Assembly (NCBI RefSeq): GCF_009765775.1
Contig: NZ_LMUU01000270.1
Span: 1,580 to 63,012 of the forward strand
Direction of reading: 5' to 3'
DNA length: 61,433 nt
DNA from: Beijerinckia sp. L45
GTDB taxonomy: Bacteria; Pseudomonadota; Alphaproteobacteria; Rhizobiales; Beijerinckiaceae
Shown here: one piece after another, positions 39,722 through 48,838 of the stretch
Numbering within the stretch: position 1 is the first letter of the stretch
Layout of the letters: every line of letters begins with the position of its first letter
Notes under the pieces: model-generated
Told to the model about the DNA's origin: nothing
Database searches by the model: none
Seen by the model: only the letters and a program-made list of their open reading frames with translations
Translations under genes and position numbers: made by a program

Positions 39722-39865
39722 GTGCCTACACTGTTCCGCCTGCTCTTCGTGATCGGCATGATCGCAGCCCTCGGTTATGGCGCGATGATCGCGCTCGTCA
39801 CCTTCGTGCAACCGCAGCCGCGCGAAATCACGCAGACCGTGCCACTGCCCAAAGGCGTGCGCTGA
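39722..39865 (+). CDS. 47-residue single-helix membrane peptide upstream of xerD
   Basis: A short gene from GTG 39722 to TGA 39865. The product is MPTLFRLLFVIGMIAALGYG then a hydrophobic AMIALVTFV and a polar Pro/Gln/Thr-rich tail ending KGVR. One membrane helix spans about residues 5-29. It stops 2 bases before the xerD ATG, so they are co-transcribed. Short membrane peptides with this QPQPREI-like tail are a conserved hypothetical class in the order as far as I recall. Function unknown. Confidence 0.7.
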   Translation: MPTLFRLLFVIGMIAALGYGAMIALVTFVQPQPREITQTVPLPKGVR

Positions 39866-39867
39866 TC

Positions 39868-40917
39868 ATGCCGCGCGCCGCCGTGCCACCGCCGGAAGGA
39901 AAGACCTTCCAGCTCATCGAGACGTTCCTCGAAATGATCGCCGCCGAGCGCGGCGCCGCGGCCAATACGCTCGAAGCCTACAAGCGCGATCTCATCGCCT
40001 ATGCCGCCGGGCTGAAAAGCCTTGCGACGACGCCTTTGAAAGCCACCACCAACGACCTGCGCGCCTACCTCGCGACGCTCGAGGCGGCCGGGTTCAAGCC
40101 GACATCCAGTGCCCGGCGACTTTCGGCGATCCGCCAGTTCCACCGTTTTCTCGTCGCGGAAAACAACCGCGCCGACGATCCCGCCGCGATTTTGGAGGGG
40201 CCGCGCCAGGGCCAGCGCTTGCCGAAGATCCTCTCGGTGGTCGAGGTCGACAAACTGTTGGCCGTCGCCAAGGAGGGGCTCGACCTCGAGAGCCGGCCGG
40301 CCGGCGAACGGCTGCGCGCGGCGCGGATGAACGCGCTGCTCGAACTGCTCTACGCGACGGGCCTGCGCGTCACCGAGCTGGTTTCGCTGCCGCGGACTGC
40401 CTTGCGCGGGCGCGATCCGCTGATCGCGATCAAGGGCAAGGGCGGCCGCGAGCGGCTTGTGGTGGTATCCGATCCGGCACGCCAGGCGGTCGATGTCTTT
40501 CGCGCGCTGCTAAAAATCCGGGCGCCGGGCCAGATCGACGGACCGTGGCTGTTTCCCGCCGACAGCGATAGCGGCCATCTCACCCGCCAGGCGTTCGCCC
40601 GTGATCTGAAAGACGTGGCCGCGGCGGCGGGGATCGCGACGCATCGCGTCAGCCCGCACGTGCTGCGCCATGCCTTCGCCAGCCACCTCCTGCAGAACGG
40701 CGCGGATCTGCGTATCGTGCAGGAGTTGCTGGGCCACGCCGATATTTCGACGACGCAGATCTATACGCACGTGCTGGACGAGCGGATGAAAGCCATGGTG
40801 CGCGACCTGCATCCGATGGGCGATGCGGCGGGGCGGGAGGTGGCGCCCGTCTTTGCGAGCGAAGCGAAGCAACCCAGAGCAAACGCTTCCGTCAAAGACG
40901 CGTCCAGCGGCCCCTAG
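39868..40917 (+). CDS. xerD: Tyrosine recombinase XerD, with a repeat-derived C-terminal tail
   Basis: A 349-residue site-specific recombinase that resolves chromosome dimers at dif with XerC. Catalytic residues are Arg167 (ATGLRVTEL), Lys191 (KGKGG), His264 and Arg267 (PHVLRHAF), His290 (LLGHADIS) and Tyr299 (QIYTHVLD). The normal end of the family is near HPMGD at 316-319. Residues from about 328 onward are read from the left arm of a palindromic repeat element whose sequence continues past the stop, so about 22 residues are repeat-encoded. Codon use there differs from the rest. Confidence 0.95.
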   Translation: MPRAAVPPPEGKTFQLIETFLEMIAAERGAAANTLEAYKRDLIAYAAGLKSLATTPLKATTNDLRAYLATLEAAGFKPTSSARRLSAIRQFHRFLVAENNRADDPAAILEGPRQGQRLPKILSVVEVDKLLAVAKEGLDLESRPAGERLRAARMNALLELLYATGLRVTELVSLPRTALRGRDPLIAIKGKGGRERLVVVSDPARQAVDVFRALLKIRAPGQIDGPWLFPADSDSGHLTRQAFARDLKDVAAAAGIATHRVSPHVLRHAFASHLLQNGADLRIVQELLGHADISTTQIYTHVLDERMKAMVRDLHPMGDAAGREVAPVFASEAKQPRANASVKDASSGP

Positions 40918-40946
40918 GTTGCTTCACCTTCGGCTCGCAAAGACGG
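40847..40946. repeat. Palindromic repeat family B, copy 1 (overlaps the xerD 3' end)
   Basis: Arms CCGTCTTTGCGAGC (40847-40860) and GCTCGCAAAGACGG (40933-40946) are perfect 14-base complements, and inner GAAGCAACC / GGTTGCTTC also pair. The second copy at 44706-44802 has the same arms with a different loop. The general form (GTC-TTTGCGAGCGAAGCGAAGCAA) is a dispersed repeat known from many proteobacteria. Confidence 0.85.
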
Positions 40947-40961
40947 AGTCGAGATCGAGCC

Positions 40962-41618
40962 TTACTCCCCAACCTTCGCCAGCGCCCGGGCGTGCGCCGG
41001 CCGCGCGCGGGTGCGGGCCAGAAAGTCCATCAGCTTCGGACGGGTCGGGCCGAGCCCGCCGCGCAGGCGCGCCACCTCGATCGGAATGCTCATCTGGATG
41101 TCGGCGGCGCTGAAGGCCTCGCCCGCAAACCACGGCCGCTTGGCGAGTTCGCCTTCGAGAAAATCGAGCGTGCCCTTGATGTTGGGATCGATGAAGCCGG
41201 CGTTGACCGGGCCGGTGATCGCCTTGACCAGCGGGCGCAGCAGCGCCGGTGATCCCGACGCGATGCGCGTGAAAATGAGGCGCAGCAGCAGCGGCGGCAT
41301 CATCGAGCCTTCGGCGAAATGCAGGAAGGTGAGGTAGTCGTGATGCGCCGGCGTGCCGACCGCCGGAACCAACCCGCTGTCGGCGCCATGACGCTCCAGC
41401 AGCAGCTGGATGATCGCGCCCGACTCGATCATCACGATGCCGTCGTCGACCACGATCGGCGACTTGCCGAGCGGGTGGATCGCCTTCAGCTCCGGGGGCG
41501 CCAGCATCGTCTTGGCGTTGCGCTGGTAGGTCTTCAGCTCGTAGGACACGCCGAGCTCTTCGAGCAGCCAGACGATACGCAGCGACCGCGACTGGTTGAG
41601 ATGATGGACGGTGATCAC
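40962..41618 (-). CDS. Glutathione S-transferase
   Basis: A 218-residue two-domain GST with a GTG start at 41618. The N-terminal thioredoxin-like domain has HHLNQSRSLRIVWLLEELGVSYEL, PLGKSPIVVDDG and ESGAIIQLL, and the C-terminal helical domain includes PWFAGEAFSAADIQMSIP. The first residues (N-Q-S-R) place the catalytic Ser in the bacterial theta/beta-like group. It may conjugate glutathione to electrophiles; the substrate is unknown. The next gene downstream lies on the other side of a repeat. Confidence 0.9.
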   Translation of the reverse strand: MITVHHLNQSRSLRIVWLLEELGVSYELKTYQRNAKTMLAPPELKAIHPLGKSPIVVDDGIVMIESGAIIQLLLERHGADSGLVPAVGTPAHHDYLTFLHFAEGSMMPPLLLRLIFTRIASGSPALLRPLVKAITGPVNAGFIDPNIKGTLDFLEGELAKRPWFAGEAFSAADIQMSIPIEVARLRGGLGPTRPKLMDFLARTRARPAHARALAKVGE

Positions 41619-41628
41619 GTAAGAAATC

Positions 41629-42093
41629 CTATTCCAGCCGCTCGGTATGGCGATCCACCGTGGCGCGGATGCCTTTGCCGGCGAGCAGCATCTCGGTGAG
41701 GAAGGCGGTCAGTGCGCCGATGGCGAAGAGAAGCGCGAGGCCGAACAGAACAAAGAGAATGGTGCCGGTCGCCCGCGACCGCAGCGCGCCGAGAAACAGG
41801 GTGAGGGCCGTGCCGCAGGTGCAGGCGCCCGCCAGCGTGCCGAGGATCACCGCGATATCGAGGGCGTGGGAGCGGCGCCGCAGGTGCGTCAGCCGGCGGC
41901 GGATGAACGCGTCGTCCGCCACGGTCTTCGGGTCCGCGGACGCGAGGCTGTCGACCTGATCGGAGATACGCGCAAGCCGCGTCGTGAACACGCCGAGCAG
42001 CGAGGCGACGGCGGTCAACAGAAAGATCGGGGTCAGCGCCGTCTGGATGACATGGATGACGGTGTCGAGGTCGGTGCCCTGCAATTCGATCAT
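41629..42093 (-). CDS. DUF2721 membrane protein
   Basis: A 154-residue inner membrane protein. A first helix near residues 12-38 (VIQTALTPIFLLTAVASLLGVFTTR) is followed by a basic, charged stretch and then two helices (about 80-135). The family marks TRLARISDQ and RRRLTHLRRR are present. Function unknown. It ends 10 bases upstream of the GST start on the same strand, so the two may be co-transcribed. Confidence 0.82.
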   Translation of the reverse strand: MIELQGTDLDTVIHVIQTALTPIFLLTAVASLLGVFTTRLARISDQVDSLASADPKTVADDAFIRRRLTHLRRRSHALDIAVILGTLAGACTCGTALTLFLGALRSRATGTILFVLFGLALLFAIGALTAFLTEMLLAGKGIRATVDRHTERLE

Positions 42094-42193
42094 GGCCGCT
42101 GCATGTCGGTCAGGGCCGGGCTTGTCAAACGCGCATACAAAAAACGGCGCGCCGCAGCACGCCGTTTGGTCTCGTCAGCCATGACCGATTGAA

Positions 42194-42421
42194 TCAATCG
42201 CAGTTCGACTTTGTCACGGTCTTGGAGTCGCCCATGTCGTTTTCCGAATGGACCGACTTGGTGGCGCAGCCGTCGCTCGACGAGCGGTGCTCGACGGTCG
42301 TGGACGAGGCCGGCGGTTCGACCACGACTTCGCGCGGTGCGTCGCGGTGAATGATGACTTCGTCGGCATAGGCCGAGCCTGCGCCGAGCATCGTAGCGGC
42401 GATAAGCATGATCTTGATCAT
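42194..42421 (-). CDS. Small exported protein, function unknown
   Basis: A 75-residue product from ATG 42421, with a signal peptide ending GSAYA. The mature part starts DEVIIHRDAPREVVVEPP and is Ser/Thr-rich with two cysteines (GCATKS and KSNCD), which may form a disulfide. The in-frame upstream start (42439) adds an Arg-rich piece and is less likely. Similar short secreted proteins are common in this order. No function known. Confidence 0.7.
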   Translation of the reverse strand: MIKIMLIAATMLGAGSAYADEVIIHRDAPREVVVEPPASSTTVEHRSSSDGCATKSVHSENDMGDSKTVTKSNCD

Positions 42422-42541
42422 TAATCGTCTCCCTCGCAATCAGGGCAACGGCGCCCTGCAGTCGAGGTAGAAATGCCTGCTGTCTCAATCCGTTCCGAAA
42501 AACCTCGACGCAAAGTTTAGGCGACGGGCGATCGTGCCCGC

Positions 42542-43504
42542 CTAAAGCTTGCGCAGCTCGACCTCTTCGATCCTGTGGCTGGCGCCCTTCGTCAGGACCA
42601 GATTGGCGCGCTGGCGCGTCGGCAGGACGTTCTCGTGGAGGTTGGCGAGATTGATCTCGCGCCAGATCTTTCGCGCCGTGGCTTCGGCCTCGTCGTCGCT
42701 GAATTCCGCGTATTTCTTGAAGTAGGAGCGCGGATCGCGGAACGAGGTTTCGCGCAGGCGCATGAAGCGCGCGACATACCAGCGCTCCAGATCGTCGTCG
42801 TCCGCGTCGAGATAGATGGAAAAATCGAAGAAATCGGAGACGAAGGCGCTGGTGCGACCGTCCTTCGCCCGGCGGTTCGGCAGCAGGACGTTGAGTCCCT
42901 CGACGATGAGAATGTCGGGCCGGTCGACCACGACGGTGTCGCCCGGCACGATGTCATAAGTGAGATGCGAATAGACCGGCGCCGCCACCGCCCGCCGCCC
43001 GGCCTTCACGTCGGAGAGAAAGCGCAGCAGCGCCGCGCCGTCGTAGCTTTCCGGAAACCCCTTCTTCGCCATCAAGCCTTCGCTTTCCAGCACGGCGTTG
43101 GGGAAGAGGAAACCGTCGGTGGTCACAAGCTCGACGCGCGGCGTGTTCGGCCAGCGCGCCAGCAGCGCCTGCATCACGCGGGCAAGTGTCGATTTGCCGG
43201 CGGCGACCGAACCGGCGACGCCGATGATGTAGGGGACCTTGCCATCCTCGGCGCCGAGAAACCGCTGCGTCGCCTTGAACAACCCTTGAGTCGCCGCGAC
43301 GTAGAGCGCGAGAAGCCGCGACAGCGGCAGGTAGATCGCGATGACCTCTTCCAGCGTGATCGGCTCGTTGATCGACTGCAGCCGGGTCAGGTCATCGATC
43401 GACAAAGTGAGCGGCGTATCGGCCCGCAACGCCGCCCACTGCGCCCGCGAAAACCGGTGGTACGGCGAGAAGATCGGCAGCGTGGAGGCGGCGCGCTCGT
43501 CCAT
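42542..43504 (-). CDS. coaA: Pantothenate kinase, type I
   Basis: A 320-residue enzyme that phosphorylates pantothenate, the first step of coenzyme A synthesis. The P-loop [16 protein letters not shown] lies at about residues 95-110, followed by [13 protein letters not shown] and KKGFPESYD, all CoaA marks. Its ATG is adjacent to the hisE stop with no gap, the usual hisF-hisE-coaA order in Hyphomicrobiales. The C-terminus is normal. Confidence 0.97.
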   Translation of the reverse strand: MDERAASTLPIFSPYHRFSRAQWAALRADTPLTLSIDDLTRLQSINEPITLEEVIAIYLPLSRLLALYVAATQGLFKATQRFLGAEDGKVPYIIGVAGSVAAGKSTLARVMQALLARWPNTPRVELVTTDGFLFPNAVLESEGLMAKKGFPESYDGAALLRFLSDVKAGRRAVAAPVYSHLTYDIVPGDTVVVDRPDILIVEGLNVLLPNRRAKDGRTSAFVSDFFDFSIYLDADDDDLERWYVARFMRLRETSFRDPRSYFKKYAEFSDDEAEATARKIWREINLANLHENVLPTRQRANLVLTKGASHRIEEVELRKL

Positions 43505-43846
43505 TCAATCTCCGGAAACCGCCGGGTCCGCTGGACGCGACGCCTTTTCCTGATGCCCGGACTGCGCGGTGCGCTGCGCAAGCTCGGCGAGCACCTCGTC
43601 CAGTTCGACGCCGCTCGCTTCGAGCAAGACAAGCAGATGATAGAGGACATCGGCGCTTTCGCAAACGATGGGGCGTCTCTCGCCCTCGATCGCGGCGATC
43701 ACGAGCTCGACAGCCTCCTCGCCGAATTTTTTCGCCGCCCGCGGCGGCCCCTTGTCCAGCAGCGACTTGGTGTAGGAGGCGCCGGCATCGGTGCTTTTTC
43801 GTGCGCGGATGATCGCGGTGAGCGTGTCGAGGGAGAAGGCGCTCAT
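43505..43846 (-). CDS. hisE: Phosphoribosyl-ATP pyrophosphatase
   Basis: A 113-residue enzyme of the second step of histidine synthesis. The NTP pyrophosphohydrolase motif [13 protein letters not shown] with [19 protein letters not shown] is present. ATG 43846 overlaps the hisF stop by four bases and its TGA abuts the coaA ATG, so all three are coupled. The HisI cyclohydrolase is a separate gene not in this window. Confidence 0.95.
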   Translation of the reverse strand: MSAFSLDTLTAIIRARKSTDAGASYTKSLLDKGPPRAAKKFGEEAVELVIAAIEGERRPIVCESADVLYHLLVLLEASGVELDEVLAELAQRTAQSGHQEKASRPADPAVSGD

Positions 43847-44616
43847 GCGGCGATCCCGTCGAGGCGGACGGGCAGGCCGGCGCTGGCCATCCGCCGCTTG
43901 GCCTCGCCGATGGTGAAGGTGCCGAAATGGAAGATCGAAGCGGCCAGCACCGCCGTCGCACCGCCGTCGCGCACGCCTTCGACGAGATGGTCGAGGGTGC
44001 CGACGCCGCCCGAGGCGATGACCGGCACGGAGACGGCGCTGGAGACGGCATGGGTCAGTTCGATGTCGAACCCGATCTTGGTGCCATCACGGTCCATCGA
44101 GGTCAGCAGGATCTCGCCCGCGCCCAGAGCGACGACTTCTTTCGCATAGGCCACGGCGTCGAGACCGGTCGGCTTGCGGCCGCCATGGGTGAAGATCTCC
44201 CAGTGGCCGGGCGATGTCTGCTTGGCGTCGATGGCGACGACGACGCATTGGCTGCCGAATTTTTCGGCGGCACGGCGGACGAGGTCGCGGTCATTGACGG
44301 CGGCCGACATGATGGAGACCTTGTCGGCGCCTGCCAGCAGCAGGTTGCGGATGTCCGCCTCGCTGCGCACGCCGCCCCCAACCGTGAGCGGCATGAAGCA
44401 GGCTTCCGCGGTGCGCCGGACGATGTCGAGGAGGGTGCCGCGGCCCTCGTGGCTGGCGGTGATGTCGAGAAAGCAGAGCTCGTCGGCACCCGCCGCGTCA
44501 TAGGCGATCGCCGCTTCGACGGGATCGCCGGCATCGCGCAGGTCGACGAAGTTCACGCCCTTGACGACGCGGCCGTCCTTGACGTCGAGGCAGGGGATCA
44601 CACGGGCTTTGAGCAT
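43843..44616 (-). CDS. hisF: Imidazole glycerol phosphate synthase, cyclase subunit
   Basis: A 257-residue TIM barrel. It starts [20 protein letters not shown] with the catalytic Asp in CLDVKDG, and shows [25 protein letters not shown] and the second catalytic Asp in [13 protein letters not shown]. It closes the imidazole ring with ammonia from HisH. In relatives it directly follows hisA, whereas here a sulfite dehydrogenase block lies between, about 2.8 kb apart. Confidence 0.97.
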   Translation of the reverse strand: MLKARVIPCLDVKDGRVVKGVNFVDLRDAGDPVEAAIAYDAAGADELCFLDITASHEGRGTLLDIVRRTAEACFMPLTVGGGVRSEADIRNLLLAGADKVSIMSAAVNDRDLVRRAAEKFGSQCVVVAIDAKQTSPGHWEIFTHGGRKPTGLDAVAYAKEVVALGAGEILLTSMDRDGTKIGFDIELTHAVSSAVSVPVIASGGVGTLDHLVEGVRDGGATAVLAASIFHFGTFTIGEAKRRMASAGLPVRLDGIAA

Positions 44617-44705
44617 TTTTTGGCGCTGGTTGAGCAGGCGAACAGACTCGCGGCCCTTCGCCTAGACCGCTACGGGGCCAATGCCAAGGTGAAACGTCGC
44701 CAGGG

Positions 44706-44802
44706 CCGTCTTTGCGAGCGGAGCGAAGCAACCCAGGTGCAATCGGACCGCTATCGAAGAAGCAGCGGCTCCTGGGTCGCTTCGCTTTCGCTCGCGATGA
44801 CG
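44706..44802. repeat. Palindromic repeat family B, copy 2
   Basis: Left arm CCGTCTTTGCGAGCGGAGCG and right arm ending CGCTCGCGATGACG pair imperfectly, with inner GAAGCAACCCAGG and CCTGGGTCGCTTC. It lies between the DUF983 stop and hisF. It shares its arms with the copy at 40847-40946. Confidence 0.8.
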
Positions 44803-44806
44803 ACGT

Positions 44807-45235
44807 TCAGCCGTCCAGCTGATGCGGCGCGGGCTCCTGCGCCGGGGCAAGTCGTCCCTCCTCGGCCTTGTAGTAATATTGGCTGGCGACGAGCCAGCCC
44901 TTCAGCGGCCGCAGCGGCGGAATGCAGAACAGCAGGATCGCCGGCAGGCTGGTGAAGACATGCACCCACCAGGGCGGCGAAAAATGCACCTCGATCCACA
45001 CCGCGAGGGCGATCGCGGGCACGCAGGTGAAGCAGATGACGAAGAAGGCCGGGCCGTCGGCGGGATCGGCAAAGGTGTAGTCCAGCCCACAGACGTCGCA
45101 GCGCGGCGCGAGAGTCAGGAATCCGTTGAACAGCTTGCCCTTGCCGCAGCGCGGGCAGCGCATCGCCAGGCCGCTGCGGACGGGCGAGAGATCGGGCCAT
45201 TCCTTAGCGGTGGCGCTCGTCGGGGTGTCGGTCAC
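44807..45235 (-). CDS. DUF983 membrane protein with zinc-ribbon-like N-terminus
   Basis: A 142-residue protein from GTG 45235 (a TTG at 45253 is possible). A CxxC pair MRCPRCGKGKLFNGFLTLAP and a second pair CDVCGLD make a likely zinc ribbon, followed by two membrane helices (about 65-105). This is the DUF983 layout. Function unknown; family members are often near cytochrome oxidase genes. It is the last gene of the block that separates hisF from hisA. Confidence 0.85.
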   Translation of the reverse strand: MTDTPTSATAKEWPDLSPVRSGLAMRCPRCGKGKLFNGFLTLAPRCDVCGLDYTFADPADGPAFFVICFTCVPAIALAVWIEVHFSPPWWVHVFTSLPAILLFCIPPLRPLKGWLVASQYYYKAEEGRLAPAQEPAPHQLDG

Positions 45236-45359
45236 ATCGGCCTCACAAGGCAAGCGCGGACCCGGGCCAAGCCCATGAAATCAAGCGTGTTCGCGCGCAC
45301 CCTTTATGGCGGATGCGCATGGCAGATCCAAGCCTCCGCACCGTCCCTAGGACATTATG

Positions 45360-45899
45360 TCAGTGTTCGCCCGGCCGGTCCGGCACGTAGCCGCTGACGA
45401 ATTTTCCGCGTTCCGGCATCGCCACCGCCGGCAGTGACGTGGCGTCGAGCACGGCATTTTCCGGCACGAGGTGGTTCAGGTAGAGGACGTAAGCAGAGAC
45501 CGCGTAGACCTCGTCCGGCGCCAGCGTTTGCGGCGCGTTGAACGGCATCGCGCGGTGAATGTAGTCGTACAGCGTCGTGGCGTAGGGCCAAAAACTACCG
45601 ACCGTCTTGTCCGGCTTGGCCGAGCCCATGGTGCCGGCGCCGCCGGCGAGGGCCGGCATCGGTTTGCCCAGACCATCGGCCCCATGGCAGCCGGCGCATT
45701 TGTCGGCATAGACGCGAGCGCCGTCGCTGACGCTGCCGTGGCCCGGCGGGAGGCCAGCTCCGTTGGGGGCGATATCGATGTTCCAGCCGGCGATTTCGGC
45801 CGGCGTCGCCGGTTTGCCGATTCCGTAGTCGGTGGCCAACGAGGGCGTGGCTTGAGAGACGACCGCGATCAGTGCGGCGGCAAAAATGCTAGCCCGCAT
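45360..45899 (-). CDS. soxD: SoxD-like monoheme c-type cytochrome
   Basis: A 179-residue periplasmic protein with signal peptide ending PSLAT. The heme motif is CAGCH at about residue 70 (YADKCAGCHGADGLGKPM), with a distal Met likely in AMPFNAPQ. The ATG overlaps the SoxC stop region by 11 bases, and the pair is the usual heme partner of the SoxC-type sulfite dehydrogenase. It should pass electrons on to the respiratory chain. Classical SoxD has two hemes; this one has a single CxxCH. Confidence 0.85.
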   Translation of the reverse strand: MRASIFAAALIAVVSQATPSLATDYGIGKPATPAEIAGWNIDIAPNGAGLPPGHGSVSDGARVYADKCAGCHGADGLGKPMPALAGGAGTMGSAKPDKTVGSFWPYATTLYDYIHRAMPFNAPQTLAPDEVYAVSAYVLYLNHLVPENAVLDATSLPAVAMPERGKFVSGYVPDRPGEH

Positions 45900-47163
45900 T
45901 GCTCACCGCTCCTTCCGCCGACACGGCCCAGGTCTGGATGGCATTATAGTGATAATATGATCTGGCGTCGCGTTGCTGCAGCAAAGCATCATGGCTCGGC
46001 TGCACCACGCCTGTCTCATCGGTCGACCGGCTTGCCAGTTTGGCCGACTGACCGTGCCAGCGCCATGGCAGGCGGAAACGCGTCAGGCATTTGGGCAGCA
46101 CCGGGCCTTGCAGCTCGGCATCGGCCCAGGTCGACCCGCCGTCCGTGCTCACCTCGACCCTGGTGATCTTGCCGCGCCCGGACCAAGCCACCCCGGAAAT
46201 CTCACGAAACCCGGAGGCCCCAAGTTTTTGCCCGCCCGACGGCGACGTGATGACGGATTTGGCTTCCATCACGAAGTTGAACTGACGGACGCTGCCGTCC
46301 GGCATCACCCAGCTGTACTTGGACGTCTCCTCCCGCGTCTGCCACGGCTCGGTCCCGAACTTGAGCCGGCGCAGCCACTTGACGCTCATGTTGCCCTCGA
46401 AGCCGGGCAGGAACAGGCGCAGCGGATAGCCTTGTTCGGGCCGCAGCCGCTCGCCGTTCTGCGCATAGGCGAGCAGCGCGTCGTCCAACACCTTCTCGAT
46501 CGGGATGCTTCGCGTCATCGCGGCAGCGTCCGCGCCTTCCGCCAGCATCCACTTCGCGTCGGGCTTGACGCCAAGCTCGCCGAGTACGGTCTTCAGCGGG
46601 ACGCCAGTCCACTCGCAGCAGCTGAGCAGGCCGTGCGTATCCTGCACCGTATGTTCAGGCTTGGGCTTGCCCCAGTTCTGGGTATTGCCGGAACACTCGA
46701 GGAAGTGGATGCGCGAGGTTGCGGGGAAGTGCATCAGGTCGTCCATCGTAAAAATCATCTGTCGATCGACGAGACCGTGGATCAGCAGCCGATGCGCCGC
46801 CGGGTCGATGCTGGGCACGCCGGCGTGATGACGTTCGTAATGCAACCCATTGGGCGTGATGATACCGTGCAGAGCCTGCAGCGGCGTCAGGCTGACGGCC
46901 GCTTCCCGGGTCGGATAGGGCGATCCGGTCGAATTTTCCCGACGCACCACGGCGCTTTCGAATTTCGACGGCTGCCCGTAGGGCGGGCTCATCACCGGCG
47001 CGCCCTGCTCCTTTTGCCACGGTGGGGTGACGGGCGGCGCGTCAGCGATGTCGTCCGCGATCGCGGCCTGCGCCTCAAGTCCCGCGGCCGTCGCGAGCGT
47101 CAGCGCACCCGCCACGAAGGCGCGGCGCGAAGCAGTGGACGGGGTTCTGCGGCTGGCTGTCAT
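45889..47163 (-). CDS. soxC: SoxC-like molybdopterin sulfite dehydrogenase subunit
   Basis: A 424-residue periplasmic molybdoenzyme. The start at 47163 gives a twin-arginine signal (ASRRAFVAG), used for export with cofactor. The molybdenum-ligand cysteine is in IHFLECSGNTQNW; the dimer domain follows with GVAWSGRGKITRVEVSTDGGSTW. It oxidises sulfite-level sulfur and pairs with the cytochrome next door. The rest of the Sox system (soxXYZAB) is not in this window, so it may act alone as a sulfite oxidase. Confidence 0.9.
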   Translation of the reverse strand: MTASRRTPSTASRRAFVAGALTLATAAGLEAQAAIADDIADAPPVTPPWQKEQGAPVMSPPYGQPSKFESAVVRRENSTGSPYPTREAAVSLTPLQALHGIITPNGLHYERHHAGVPSIDPAAHRLLIHGLVDRQMIFTMDDLMHFPATSRIHFLECSGNTQNWGKPKPEHTVQDTHGLLSCCEWTGVPLKTVLGELGVKPDAKWMLAEGADAAAMTRSIPIEKVLDDALLAYAQNGERLRPEQGYPLRLFLPGFEGNMSVKWLRRLKFGTEPWQTREETSKYSWVMPDGSVRQFNFVMEAKSVITSPSGGQKLGASGFREISGVAWSGRGKITRVEVSTDGGSTWADAELQGPVLPKCLTRFRLPWRWHGQSAKLASRSTDETGVVQPSHDALLQQRDARSYYHYNAIQTWAVSAEGAVSNAG

Positions 47164-47456
47164 CGGTTTGTGGAATCCATGGTCGTGGAGGCGTAAGCAG
47201 ACGGGCGGGCGAACCGTACGTCCGACCCTTCGCGTCCCGCAAGGTGCCAAACCCGCGCAGCGGTCGCCCCGTTCCCCAAGAGCCGGATTCGCACAAACCT
47301 TTGATAACCGGTGTATTTTTGAAGTGCCCGCGCTTGCCTGGACCGCATCTGGCGGAAGAAAGCATCAGCTGCCGAGCTTCCGCCGAAACGACGCGCTATG
47401 AAGCGGCGCCAAAAAGCAAAGTTCTCGCGCCGTTTCCGGCATCTGGAACGCTGACG

Positions 47457-48200
47457 CTACCCCCGCCCCGCCGCAATCAGCGCCAGCGCCTCAGTCGGAT
47501 CCAGACGGCCATCATATAAGGCGCGGCCGGTGATGGCGCCGTCGAGCACGGCGCAATCGGGCTGCAGCAGCCGCTTTACGTCGGCGATCGAGGCGAGGCC
47601 GCCGGAGGCGATCACCGGGATCGCTACGGCGTGCGCCAAAGCCAGCGTGCCCTCGATGTTCAGCCCGGCCAGAATCCCGTCGCGCAAAATGTCGGTGTAG
47701 ATGATGGCGGCGACGCCGGCGTCCTCGAACCGCTTGCCGAGATCGGTCGCCGACAACTCCGAACTTTCCGCCCAGCCTTCCACGGCGACGAAGCCGTTGC
47801 GGGCGTCGATGCCCACTGCCACCTGGCCGGGAAAGCGGTTGGCGGCTTCGCGGACAAAGGCGGGGTCGCGCACCGCCGCGGTGCCGATGATGACCCGGGC
47901 GATGCCCTTGGCGAGCCAGGCTTCCACCGTCGCGATATCGCGGATGCCGCCGCCGAGCTGCACCGGCATTTTGACGCGCGCCAGAATGCTATCGACGGCG
48001 GCGGCGTTCATCGGCTTGCCGGCGAAGGCACCGTCGAGATCGACGACATGCAGATAGGAAAAGCCCTGCGCCTCGAAGGCGGCCGCCTGCGCGGCGGGAT
48101 CGTCGTTGAAGACGGTCGCCTGGGCCATGTCGCCGAGCTTGAGCCGGACGCACTGGCCCTCTTTGAGGTCGATCGCGGGGTAGAGGATCACGGGTGCCAT
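47457..48200 (-). CDS. hisA: 1-(5-phosphoribosyl)-5-[(5-phosphoribosylamino)methylideneamino]imidazole-4-carboxamide isomerase
   Basis: A 247-residue TIM barrel catalysing the fourth histidine step. Marks are [21 protein letters not shown] with catalytic Asp, [19 protein letters not shown] and the second Asp in YTDILRDG. It overlaps hisH by 13 bases. The gene after it in relatives is hisF, but here a 293-base gap and soxC come next. Confidence 0.97.
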   Translation of the reverse strand: MAPVILYPAIDLKEGQCVRLKLGDMAQATVFNDDPAAQAAAFEAQGFSYLHVVDLDGAFAGKPMNAAAVDSILARVKMPVQLGGGIRDIATVEAWLAKGIARVIIGTAAVRDPAFVREAANRFPGQVAVGIDARNGFVAVEGWAESSELSATDLGKRFEDAGVAAIIYTDILRDGILAGLNIEGTLALAHAVAIPVIASGGLASIADVKRLLQPDCAVLDGAITGRALYDGRLDPTEALALIAAGRG

Positions 48201-48838
48201 CGCAGGAAATTGGCGAGGAGGGCGAGGCCGAACGCCTGGCTCTTCTCGGGATGAAACTGGGTGCCGATCATCGTGTCCTTGGCGATGACGGCCGTGATCG
48301 GACCGGCATAATCGGTCGTCGCCACGACGTCAGCGGATGAAGCGGCGCGAAAGCCGTAGGAGTGGACGAAGTAGGCGTGCAACCCGTCGGGCCCGGTGGC
48401 CACGCCGTCGAACACCGGGTGCGCACGCACTGCGTCAAGCGTGTTCCAACCCATGTGCGGGATTTTGAGGTCCGGGTCGGACGGGCTAATGGCGTCGACG
48501 TCGCCTTGGATCCAGTCGAGCCCGGCCGTCTCGCCGTTTTCGAGGCCGCGCGTCGCCATCAGCTGCATGCCGACGCAGATGCCGAAGAACGGCCGGCCTT
48601 TGACCTGCACCGCCTCGTTCAGCGCGGCGACGAGACCCGGCACCGCGTCGAGCCCGGCACGGCAGTCGGCGAAGGCGCCGACGCCCGGCAGGATGATGCG
48701 TTCGGCCTTGGCGACGACGTCGGGATCCGACGTGAGGGTGATGGTTTCGGTGAGGCCGGCCTCACGCGCCGCGCGCTCCACCGCCTTGAAGGCGGAGTGC
48801 AGGTTGCCGGAGCCGTAATCGATGATCGCAACGCTCAA
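48188..48838 (-). CDS. hisH: Imidazole glycerol phosphate synthase, glutamine amidotransferase subunit
   Basis: A 216-residue class I amidotransferase that feeds ammonia to HisF. The start is TTG 48838, overlapping the DUF2628 stop by four bases. Catalytic Cys is in [11 protein letters not shown]; His and Glu are in [22 protein letters not shown] is the family N-terminus. It is followed by hisA with an overlap. Confidence 0.96.
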   Translation of the reverse strand: MSVAIIDYGSGNLHSAFKAVERAAREAGLTETITLTSDPDVVAKAERIILPGVGAFADCRAGLDAVPGLVAALNEAVQVKGRPFFGICVGMQLMATRGLENGETAGLDWIQGDVDAISPSDPDLKIPHMGWNTLDAVRAHPVFDGVATGPDGLHAYFVHSYGFRAASSADVVATTDYAGPITAVIAKDTMIGTQFHPEKSQAFGLALLANFLRWHP

